From: Oenococcus oeni DSM 20252 = AWRIB129
GTDB taxonomy: Bacteria > Bacillota > Bacilli > Lactobacillales > Lactobacillaceae
DNA length: 64,000 nt
Direction of reading: 5' to 3'
NCBI RefSeq assembly: GCF_000372485.1
Contig: NZ_AQVA01000001.1
Coordinates: 62,001-126,000, forward strand
Shown: in pieces, positions 17,631 to 24,983 of the stretch
Position numbering within the stretch: the stretch's first letter is position 1
How the letters are laid out: the number at the start of each line of letters is the position of its first letter
The notes under the pieces: model-generated
Told to the model about the DNA's origin: nothing
Seen by the model: only the letters and a program-made list of their open reading frames with translations
The model's database searches: none
Translations under genes and position numbers: made by a program

Positions 17631-18271
17631 TGCTTAAAATCGAAAATCTAACAAAAAGTTACGAGAATAAAGTTGTCTTTAAGGAGCTGAATTTAGAAAT
17701 CAACGATGGAGAGGTTTTGAGTATTGTTGGCCCTTCAGGAATTGGAAAAACAACTTTATTAAAAATTATTGCCGGTCTTTGCGGAGCTGATTCTGGAAAA
17801 ATGGTCATTGACGGACAGAAAATCAATGTTACTGAAAAAAATCAAAACGCTTTAATCGGAGTAATTTTTCAGGATTTCAATCTTTTCCCACAATATACCG
17901 TCTTGGGCAATATCACTCTTGCTCCTCGAATTGTTAAAAATATCGAGACTGATCAAGCGAATTCAAAAGCCAAAAAAATTTTGGATGAACTTGGAATCGA
18001 AGATAAGGCTGATTTGTACCCTTATCAATTATCAGGCGGTCAGAAGCAGCGGGTAGCCATTGCCAGAGCTTTGGCAATGGAACCAAAAATTCTTGCTTAC
18101 GACGAACCGACTTCGGCTTTGGATGAATTTTCGACTGGTCAGGTTGTCGAAGTTATCAAAGAATTAAAAAAAAGAGAGGTTACGCAGATGGTCATTACTC
18201 ATGACATGCCATTTGCTAAAAAAATTTCTGATCGAATATTTGATTTTAAAAAGGAGATAGTAACAAAATGA
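17630..18271 (+). CDS. polar amino-acid ABC transporter ATPase
   Basis: 213-residue ABC ATPase. Walker A is GPSGIGKTT, the Q-loop is FQDFNLF, the signature is LSGGQKQR, and Walker B is ILAYDEPTSALDE. It powers the permease at 16980. The GTG at 17630 shares its first base with the upstream stop codon and has GGGAG at suitable distance; a GTG nine bases earlier is possible. The protein is short compared with GlnQ (about 240), ending soon after the H-loop (VITHDM). Confidence 0.88.
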   Translation: MLKIENLTKSYENKVVFKELNLEINDGEVLSIVGPSGIGKTTLLKIIAGLCGADSGKMVIDGQKINVTEKNQNALIGVIFQDFNLFPQYTVLGNITLAPRIVKNIETDQANSKAKKILDELGIEDKADLYPYQLSGGQKQRVAIARALAMEPKILAYDEPTSALDEFSTGQVVEVIKELKKREVTQMVITHDMPFAKKISDRIFDFKKEIVTK

Positions 18272-19116
18272 CTGCAAATGATAAGAAAAAGGCTTTTATA
18301 AATATCGGAATTATTGTTTTGATAATTGCCATTATTGCCGGAGGCTGGACATATTTTGCGAACAAAACCAAGACGAAGAGTTCCGATCATTGGTATCGAA
18401 TTAAAAAGAGCAAAGAAATTAAAATTGGGCTTGATGATACTTTTATTCCAATGGGTTTTAGAAACAAGAGTGGCAAATTAATTGGTTTTGACGTTGATTT
18501 AGCGAATGCAACCTTCAAAAAACTTGGGATTAAGGTTGAGTGGGAACCAATTAATTGGTCAACCAAAGAGCAGCTTTTAAATGATGGACAAATCGATGCA
18601 ATCTGGAATGGATATACAATTTCCGCAGCGCGGAAAAAGAAGGTGGCCTTTTCGATTCCCTATAAAAAAGGTACCCAGGTACTTGTCACTTTGTCAAAAG
18701 ATAAAATTAATTCTTTTGCAGATATGAAAGGAAAAACTTTGGGTCTTCAAAACGGTTCGACAGCGCAAACCCAATTTCAACAATACAAAAATCTTCTAAA
18801 AAAATATGTTAAAGGAACTCCACAAAAATATGATACTTTCGACAAAGCTTTCATGGATTTGAAAGCCGGCCGTATTCAGGGAATTCTGGTTGATTCGATG
18901 TACGCCGGTTATTATGTTAAGCACTTATCAGATTCACAGGATTACAAAATCATATATGGTGGCTATCCTACCGACGAAAATGGTGTCGGTTTTAGAAAAT
19001 CCGATGTAAAGTTGCGTGAAGAAGTAAATACTGTTTTGAAAAAATTCCAACAGAACGGCAAAATGAAATCCTTGCAGGAAAAATGGTTTGGAAAAGCTGA
19101 CAGCGGATTGAAATAA
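18268..19116 (+). CDS. amino-acid ABC transporter substrate-binding protein, membrane-anchored
   Basis: 282-residue solute-binding protein (SBP_bac_3 type). Residues 11-30 form one hydrophobic helix without a lipobox Cys, so it is likely held by an uncleaved anchor rather than as a lipoprotein. Family motifs: IKIGLDDTFIPMGF, LIGFDVDLANATFKKLGI, WNGYTISAARKKKVAFSIPY, LGLQNGSTAQ, and a C-terminal LQEKWFGK. It overlaps the ATPase gene by four bases (ATGA). Third gene of the T-box operon. Confidence 0.88.
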   Translation: MTANDKKKAFINIGIIVLIIAIIAGGWTYFANKTKTKSSDHWYRIKKSKEIKIGLDDTFIPMGFRNKSGKLIGFDVDLANATFKKLGIKVEWEPINWSTKEQLLNDGQIDAIWNGYTISAARKKKVAFSIPYKKGTQVLVTLSKDKINSFADMKGKTLGLQNGSTAQTQFQQYKNLLKKYVKGTPQKYDTFDKAFMDLKAGRIQGILVDSMYAGYYVKHLSDSQDYKIIYGGYPTDENGVGFRKSDVKLREEVNTVLKKFQQNGKMKSLQEKWFGKADSGLK

Positions 19117-19131
19117 GCTAAAATTTAATCG

Positions 19132-19590
19132 ATGTTAACTTTTGAAAAACAATCTCTGTCCGATACAACAAAGCTTGCTCAGAATTTGGCGGCTTTTTTG
19201 TCGATTGGCGACCTTCTTTTGTTGTATGGCGATCTTGGAAGCGGGAAAACGGCCTTCACTCGTTCCCTGGTGCAGGCACTTGGGGCGGATAAAAATGTCA
19301 TTGTTAACTCGCCGACTTTTACGATTCTTCAGCAATATAAGGGTCATGGTCTAGTTTTTCCAATCTACCATTTTGATGCTTACCGTCTAGAGAATATTGG
19401 CGCTGCCGATCAGGGGTTTGAGGACTATATCAACGGTGATGGTTTAACTATAATTGAATGGCCGCAATTCATGGCTGATATTCTTCCTGGTGAATATTTG
19501 AAAATCGAATTTGTTTACGACAAGGATAAGCGTGACATTACCATTTCGGCCAGTGGAGACCATTATAGGAAGCTTTTGGAGAAACTATGA
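19132..19590 (+). CDS. tsaE: tRNA t6A synthesis ATPase TsaE
   Basis: 152 residues. TsaE is the P-loop ATPase that works with TsaB and TsaD to make N6-threonylcarbamoyladenosine on ANN-decoding tRNAs. Walker A is GDLGSGKT (residues about 34-41), followed by the family's SPTFTIL switch, HFDAYRL and TIIEWP. CTGACA, a 16-bp spacer and TAAAAT at 19119-19124 end seven bases before the ATG, with no Shine-Dalgarno. It overlaps the next gene by four bases. Confidence 0.93.
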   Translation: MLTFEKQSLSDTTKLAQNLAAFLSIGDLLLLYGDLGSGKTAFTRSLVQALGADKNVIVNSPTFTILQQYKGHGLVFPIYHFDAYRLENIGAADQGFEDYINGDGLTIIEWPQFMADILPGEYLKIEFVYDKDKRDITISASGDHYRKLLEKL

Positions 19591-20120
19591 ATTTTTTGGC
19601 AATGGATTTTGAAACTGCCAGTAGTGAACCGTGGTCGGCGGTCTCATTAGGATTAACAATTGTTCGTGATAATCAAATTGCACAAAATTGGTATTCATTG
19701 ATTAAACCGGAAACTTCTTTTTCTTATTGGAATACGGAAATTAATGGTTTGACTGCAGATGATGTCCTCGATTCACCGAAATTTACCGAGGTTTGGGCTG
19801 ATATCAAGAATCTATATGACGATTATCCAGTTGTAGTCGGTCACAATGTTCGTTTTGACAACAACGTCTTAAAACAAACACTAAAATATTACGGCTTGAA
19901 AACCCCGCGTTATTTGAGCCTTGACACAGTTTCTCTTTCGCGAAAGTTCCAGCCGGGAATGGTTAATCACAAGCTTGATACGGTTGTTTCCGATTTGGGT
20001 CTTTTTTTGGAACATCATCATAATGCATCCGATGATGCCCAGGCGTCAGCCCAGATTCTTATCTATGAAATTGAACATTTCGGTGAAGAGCGAGTGAAAG
20101 ATTTTGTTAAATTGGTTTAG
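19587..20120 (+). CDS. DnaQ-like 3'-5' exonuclease (DEDDh)
   Basis: 177-residue stand-alone exonuclease of the DNA polymerase III epsilon family. The acidic metal ligands are visible: D and E in MDFETAS (residues 6-12), D in HNVRFDNNVL (about 90), and H...D in HHHNASDDAQASA (about 150). It degrades nucleic acid from the 3' end; specificity is unknown. It shares the ATGA overlap with tsaE, and an amidase remnant follows 8 bp later. Confidence 0.85.
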   Translation: MNFLAMDFETASSEPWSAVSLGLTIVRDNQIAQNWYSLIKPETSFSYWNTEINGLTADDVLDSPKFTEVWADIKNLYDDYPVVVGHNVRFDNNVLKQTLKYYGLKTPRYLSLDTVSLSRKFQPGMVNHKLDTVVSDLGLFLEHHHNASDDAQASAQILIYEIEHFGEERVKDFVKLV

Positions 20121-20128
20121 GCGAAAAA

Positions 20129-20706
20129 ATGGCATTAAAAATTACAACAAAATACATGATCAAAAATGATTGTTTTTTAAAGGGCGACCCTTTGCGACCA
20201 AGTGGAATAATGATTCATTCGACTGCTACACCGGGAATTATGGCCGACGATTGGTTCTCGATTTGGAACAAATCTTTTGCTCATGGACAAATGGACCGCG
20301 AAGTTGCCGTCCATGCTTTTGTTGATGATAAAGGCGTTTTTCAATATTTACCCTGGACCATGCGTGGCTGGCACGCCGGCGGAGCGGCAAATAATGATTG
20401 TATTGGGATCGAGACTTGCGAACCAGCTGGAATTGAGTATGCTGTAGGTAGCTTTAACTTGATTGCTTACGATCCAAAAAAGTTTGCCAGCTATTTTAAT
20501 AAAGTATGGCAAAATGATATACAGCTTTCGGTTCAATTGTGTCGCCGCTTTCAAATTGACCCGGCAAAAATTATTAGCCATCGTGAAGGTTTTTGCTTGG
20601 CCTCGCGACTAATCACAAAGATCCGGAGCATTGGTGGAAATATTACGGAAAAACAATGGATGATTTTCGTCAACAAGTTAAAACTATATTAGATGCGGGT
20701 GAATGA
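20129..20706 (+). pseudogene. N-acetylmuramoyl-L-alanine amidase, frameshifted
   Basis: Amidase_2/PGRP-type peptidoglycan amidase. The zinc-ligand MIHSTATP (about residues 27-34), HAFVDDKGVFQYLPW and GIETCEP are intact. After HREGF the frame is lost: the next frame reads TNHKDPEHWWKYYGKTMDDFRQQVKTILDAGE and ends at TGA 20704. A one-base deletion near 20598-20601 (GG where GGG is expected) explains it. The second zinc ligand in NHKDPEHW lies after the break, so the 187-residue product, which ends at 20692, should be inactive. No signal peptide is present. Confidence 0.8.
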
Positions 20707-20707
20707 T

Positions 20708-20854
20708 ATGGCAAAAAAGAAAAAAGAAAAATTTGAGTCGATTCGTACCTCTCATGTTGATGGGGATGATTTGGTCATGGATAGTCTTTTTGCAAAAATT
20801 AAATTAAGCGAGAAAAAAGAAGAGGAAAATGTCGAAAAAGAAAAGCAGGCATAA
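20708..20854 (+). CDS. small charged protein, 48 residues
   Basis: Starts two bases after the amidase stop, reading MAKKKKEKFESIRTSHVDGD, and ends KEKQA. It is highly charged, with a Lys-rich head and Glu/Lys-rich tail, and likely disordered. GGTGA five bases upstream is a weak Shine-Dalgarno, and a terminator follows the stop at once, which supports a real last gene of the tsaE operon. I do not recognise it. Confidence 0.5.
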   Translation: MAKKKKEKFESIRTSHVDGDDLVMDSLFAKIKLSEKKEEENVEKEKQA

Positions 20855-20890
20855 ATAAACCCACTGGGACACAGTGGGTTTATTATTTAT
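20855..20890 (+). terminator. terminator of the tsaE operon
   Basis: ATAAACCCACTG at 20855-20866 pairs perfectly with CAGTGGGTTTAT at 20872-20883, followed by a T-rich tract. Confidence 0.85.
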
Positions 20891-20932
20891 TACGATCCAA
20901 AAAAGTGCTTGAAATTCAGATAAAATGTAGGT

Positions 20933-22063
20933 ATGAAGAACCCTTGGAAAATTATCTTATGGATTGTTGCCGTCTATTTGTTTTTCAACCTACTTGGGGC
21001 TCTGCTCGGAGTAGTTTTCTCTTTAATTGTGCCTTTAACCATTTTGTATATAATCTATCGCGGGGTAGTAAGACATAATCGGATTTCAAAGAGAATTGCC
21101 CGAAAAGTCAAGAATAAAACCGGTGTTTTGATATACAAACACGATTGGTGGAAACTTATAATTTCTTTTTTGGCGGCTCTGCCGCTCTACTGGTTTGCTC
21201 AAATTCAGACAAATTGGATTTCTTATACACTAATATTCACTTTTTGTCTGATTGCCGGATATTTTTTTATAACAGCTTTTCGGCGCTGGACCTACTTGAA
21301 AATTAGTGATTTTGGATTTGTTCGCGTTGACCACAAGTATTTTTTTCGTCACAAACTAATCTATGATTGGTCGAGAATTTATTATACCGAGGTTTCTACG
21401 GAGGGGTTAAATTATCAACTGTATGTTGCAACTCTTGACGGTTCTTTTACAATTAAACAAAACGATGTAAAAGGGATTGCAATTCCCGAATTAAAGAAAA
21501 TTGTCGATTCGTATATTCGATCAAAAACGACAAAGAATGATTCCGATATTTTCCGGGAGAATGAGCAAAATGATAATTATAGCGGTACTGTTGGCGGAAT
21601 AAATCATGTTGCCGATTCGGTCTTAGACGCGACCGATTCGATTCTAGCTACTGCTAAAAATAAGTTCGATGAATATTTAAACCAAACAAAGCTTGCCGAC
21701 GAGGGAACTTCGATTGATTTAACACCGATTATCATTTTTAAGAAAAAAGGAAAAAGTAAACGACCTTTTGGTCAATTTACTGCCTATGGATTTGAATTTT
21801 CCAAACCCTTAATAATTTCAAAAAATGATACGAAAATTTTCCAAGTTCCTTGGAAAAATATAAGTGATATTAAAGTTGATGATTTAAAGCGTCCAAGCCA
21901 GTTAGAATTAAATTTGAAGCTAGTCAACGGATATGATTTAGATCTTTTGATTGCTGATAGCGAAAGTGGTCAGAAATTTATCAGTCTACTTGAAATCAAA
22001 AAATTATACCTGCGAGTTCAAACTTTAAAATCGCATAGCAAACATAAAAGTATGACCGTTTAG
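20933..22063 (+). CDS. membrane protein of unknown function, TelA partner
   Basis: 376 residues. Four hydrophobic segments in the first 125 residues (about 5-45 and 75-120) are followed by a cytoplasmic part with two PH-like beta-rich stretches (about 125-200 and 270-365) separated by a polar linker. No catalytic motif was recognised. TAAAAT at 20921-20926 ends six bases before the ATG and no Shine-Dalgarno is present. The stop is 8 bp from the TelA-family gene, so the two are probably cotranscribed and may act together at the membrane. Confidence 0.65.
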   Translation: MKNPWKIILWIVAVYLFFNLLGALLGVVFSLIVPLTILYIIYRGVVRHNRISKRIARKVKNKTGVLIYKHDWWKLIISFLAALPLYWFAQIQTNWISYTLIFTFCLIAGYFFITAFRRWTYLKISDFGFVRVDHKYFFRHKLIYDWSRIYYTEVSTEGLNYQLYVATLDGSFTIKQNDVKGIAIPELKKIVDSYIRSKTTKNDSDIFRENEQNDNYSGTVGGINHVADSVLDATDSILATAKNKFDEYLNQTKLADEGTSIDLTPIIIFKKKGKSKRPFGQFTAYGFEFSKPLIISKNDTKIFQVPWKNISDIKVDDLKRPSQLELNLKLVNGYDLDLLIADSESGQKFISLLEIKKLYLRVQTLKSHSKHKSMTV

Positions 22064-22071
22064 GAGGATGA

Positions 22072-23211
22072 ATGGCAAATTTAAACAACGGAACTGGAGA
22101 AACGAATCAAGTTGACCCGAAGAGACCTATTTTGCCAAGTTTAAGTCCCGATCAACAAGCGAAGGCCAGGGAATTATCTAAACAATTGGACGGTCTCGAC
22201 CAGGAACAGATTATTAATTACGGTTCTGATATTCAAAAAGAAATATCCGATTTTTCACAAAATGTTTTGAATCAAGTTTCAAATAAAGAGCTTGGTTCTA
22301 TTGGCGACAATTTGCGGGATTTGGTTGTAACAATTGGTGAAAGTAAACCGGAAGAGTTGGCGCCACAAAAAGAAGGCTTGATTTCGAAAATTTTTGGTCG
22401 TGTGCGTCGCTCGGTTCTTGAAATTCAAGCAAAATACGAAAAAGTCGGCGAACAAATTGATAAAGCCGCCACTCAATTAAGCAGCCAGTGGCAGGGCTTA
22501 ATGAATGATAATAAAATGCTCGAAGGTCTTTATCAAAAAAATCTTGATTACTATAATCAATTAAACTTGTACATCGCTGGAGCCGAGGTTAAGGAAAAGG
22601 ATATTCGCGACAATATTCTAACGGCAGCGCAAAAACGTGCTACAAAGACACAAAACCAGTTGGATGCTCAGACTGTCCAAGATGTTTATCAAACTTTGAC
22701 GACCTTGGAGAAGCGCAATTACGATTTAAAACTCACTCGGCAGATTGCTATTCAACAGGCTCCGCAAATTAGGCTGGTTCAGACAACCAACCGTCAATTG
22801 TCAGAAAAAATTCAATCTTCGATTAATACAGCGATTCCTTTGTGGAAAAATCAAATTGCGATTGCCCTGACACTTTTTAAACAGCGTGATGCTGTCAATA
22901 CGCAAAAAGCTGTTTCCGAGACAACCAACCATTTATTAGAGCAGAATTCAGAAATGCTGAAACAGTCCTCTCTTGAAACTGCAAAAGAGAGTGAGCGTGG
23001 CGTGGTTGATATTGGATCTTTAAAAAAATCTCAACAGAATTTAATTGATACGATTCAACAAACGATTCAGATTCAAAACGATGGACGTGAAAGGCGTGCC
23101 AGCGCAGAAAATGATTTATTGCAACTGGAAGACCAGATGAAATCAGAGTTAAAAAGAATTTCGAATAATCGTAATTCAACTGGCGATTTAAAAGATCATA
23201 AAATCAATTAG
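22072..23211 (+). CDS. telA: toxic anion resistance protein, TelA/KlaA family
   Basis: 379-residue cytoplasmic protein, nearly all helical with long coiled-coil stretches. Family landmarks are LNLYIAGAEVKEKDI (about 175-190), TTLEKRNYDLKLTRQIAIQQAPQIRLVQ (about 210-237) and NTAIPLWKNQIAIALTLFKQRDAV (about 250-275). TelA proteins are linked to tellurite and cell-envelope stress, but their mechanism is unsettled. GGAGGATG precedes the ATG. It overlaps exoA tail-to-tail by four bases. Confidence 0.88.
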   Translation: MANLNNGTGETNQVDPKRPILPSLSPDQQAKARELSKQLDGLDQEQIINYGSDIQKEISDFSQNVLNQVSNKELGSIGDNLRDLVVTIGESKPEELAPQKEGLISKIFGRVRRSVLEIQAKYEKVGEQIDKAATQLSSQWQGLMNDNKMLEGLYQKNLDYYNQLNLYIAGAEVKEKDIRDNILTAAQKRATKTQNQLDAQTVQDVYQTLTTLEKRNYDLKLTRQIAIQQAPQIRLVQTTNRQLSEKIQSSINTAIPLWKNQIAIALTLFKQRDAVNTQKAVSETTNHLLEQNSEMLKQSSLETAKESERGVVDIGSLKKSQQNLIDTIQQTIQIQNDGRERRASAENDLLQLEDQMKSELKRISNNRNSTGDLKDHKIN

Positions 23212-24029
23212 AGCTTCATTTGTAAATAAATTGGTGCGTGATCGGCACGAGTACCTGTGTCGATCATTCCTGTCTTAACTATTTTTTCTTTGGCTGAGTT
23301 GCTGACAATGTAGTAATCGATCCGCCAACCGGCGTTGTTTGTTTTTGCAAGCTGGTTTCTTTGACTCCACCAGGAGTAGGCAATTTCTTTTGGGTGCTGT
23401 AAACGCCAGGTATCTATAAAGCCAGCAGATAACAACCTGCTGAATTTTTCTCTCTCCTGATCTGTAAAGCCAGCCGAATTATGGTTGCTTGAGGAATTTT
23501 TTAGATCGATTTCTTCATGGGCAACATTTAAATCACCGGAAAAAATAACTATCTTTCGTTCGGACAAGTCACTTATATAGTGTCTGAATTGGTCATCCCA
23601 TTTTCCACGTGCCGGTAGTCTTCGCAAACCGTCACCTGAATTAGGCGTATAAACATTCAATAGATAAAAATCAGGATATTCCAAAGTAACGATTCGCCCT
23701 TCCTGATCCATTGTGTCGGGCGCATCAATGACTGGTTTGTCATAGGAGATCGGCGCCTCTTTGGCGAGAGTCATTACACCGGCGTAACCCTTTTTTGCCG
23801 GTGGAGTGCTGTTTTTGACAAAACGCAGATAGTTGGGGAAAAGTTCTTCTAAAACTTCATCCTGCTTTTTGTTTAAACCGTTTTCCGGCAGTTTTGTTTC
23901 CTGAATTGAAAAGAAATCCGGTTTGGCAGCGGCAATTTTCTCAAGAGTCTTATAAGTGAGTTCTCCTCGAGGAGATTTGTGCTGAATAGCTGCGTTTAGA
24001 CTATCGATATTCCAAGAAATAAAGTTCAT
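23208..24029 (-). CDS. exoA: exodeoxyribonuclease III / AP endonuclease
   Basis: 273-residue EEP-fold nuclease for base excision repair. Catalytic landmarks: SIQETKLPE (Glu, about residues 41-49), FSGDLNVAHEEID (about 160-172), WRIDYYIVSN (about 235-244) and the terminal DHAPIYLQM. ExoA nicks DNA 5' to abasic sites. TAGACT lies six bases before the ATG with no Shine-Dalgarno. Divergent from murB across 48 bp. Confidence 0.93.
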   Translation of the reverse strand: MNFISWNIDSLNAAIQHKSPRGELTYKTLEKIAAAKPDFFSIQETKLPENGLNKKQDEVLEELFPNYLRFVKNSTPPAKKGYAGVMTLAKEAPISYDKPVIDAPDTMDQEGRIVTLEYPDFYLLNVYTPNSGDGLRRLPARGKWDDQFRHYISDLSERKIVIFSGDLNVAHEEIDLKNSSSNHNSAGFTDQEREKFSRLLSAGFIDTWRLQHPKEIAYSWWSQRNQLAKTNNAGWRIDYYIVSNSAKEKIVKTGMIDTGTRADHAPIYLQMKL

Positions 24030-24077
24030 AAAGCTAGTCTAAACCATCACGGTTACAAGCAATGATAAAATCAATAT

Positions 24078-24983
24078 ATCGAAGACTTTACTAAACAATT
24101 TTCTAATATTGAAATATATAAGGACAAATCGATCGCTGAATATGCATTTGCCCAAGTTGGCGGAATAGTTGATTATTTAGCTTTTCCAAAAAATGAACAG
24201 GAAATGGAAAAGTTATTAGTTGCTGCTAGTCATGAGGATCTTCCCGTACATGTGCTGGGCCAGTTAAGTAATATGCTGATCTCCGATCAGGGAGTTCAGG
24301 GATTGGTAATTATTACAAGCGAAATGAAGAAAATCGAAATCAACGGTCGCGATGTTATTGCCGGGGCTGGGATTGATATGATTTCTGTTTCCGAATTTGC
24401 CTATGAACATGCTTTATCCGGTTTGGAGTGGGCAGCTGGTCTGCCTGGGTCTGTTGGCGGTGCTGTCTATATGAATGCCGGCGCCTATGGCGGTAACACA
24501 GCCGATTGTCTTAAGAGTGTCGTTGCTTTGGACAGAAATGGCAGGCCAACAGTTTTAACAAAGAAAAAACTCGGTTTTTCTTATCGAAATTCTGGAATTC
24601 AAAAGAATGATTATTATATTATTCAGGCTACTTTTGAGCTTAAACCCGATCAACCGGACGAAATTCGGCGCTGGATGGATGAATTCAACTTACGAAGAAT
24701 TGATAAACAGCCTTTGAATTTGCCATCGAATGGCTCAGTCTTTAAACGTCCAAGCGGATATTATGCCGGAAAGTTGGTTTCCGATGCTGGGTTGCAAGGT
24801 GTTCAGATCGGTGGTGCACAACTTTCAACTAAACATGCTAATTTTATTGTTAACATTGATCATGCCAAGACCGAAGACTATTTAAATTTAATTAATTTGG
24901 TTAAACATACGATTAAAGAAAAAAATGGTATCGACATGGAACTTGAAATAAAAATGATCGGAAAGGGATTTACCGAGAATTAA
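24078..24983 (+). CDS. murB: UDP-N-acetylenolpyruvoylglucosamine reductase
   Basis: MurB, the FAD enzyme that reduces UDP-GlcNAc-enolpyruvate to UDP-MurNAc. Family sequence runs from IEDFTKQFSNIE through the FAD site (GLPGSVGGAVYMNAGAYGG) and the substrate region (NGSVFKRPSGYYAGKLV). No ATG, GTG or TTG precedes the conserved N-terminus in frame: TGA-TAA ends the frame at 24063-24068 and the first ATG is at 24204, which would drop about 42 conserved residues. The best start is ATC at 24078, six bases after TAAAAT (24066-24071), the spacing seen for other leaderless-type genes here. Overlaps the antiporter gene by one base. Confidence 0.8.
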   Translation: MEDFTKQFSNIEIYKDKSIAEYAFAQVGGIVDYLAFPKNEQEMEKLLVAASHEDLPVHVLGQLSNMLISDQGVQGLVIITSEMKKIEINGRDVIAGAGIDMISVSEFAYEHALSGLEWAAGLPGSVGGAVYMNAGAYGGNTADCLKSVVALDRNGRPTVLTKKKLGFSYRNSGIQKNDYYIIQATFELKPDQPDEIRRWMDEFNLRRIDKQPLNLPSNGSVFKRPSGYYAGKLVSDAGLQGVQIGGAQLSTKHANFIVNIDHAKTEDYLNLINLVKHTIKEKNGIDMELEIKMIGKGFTEN

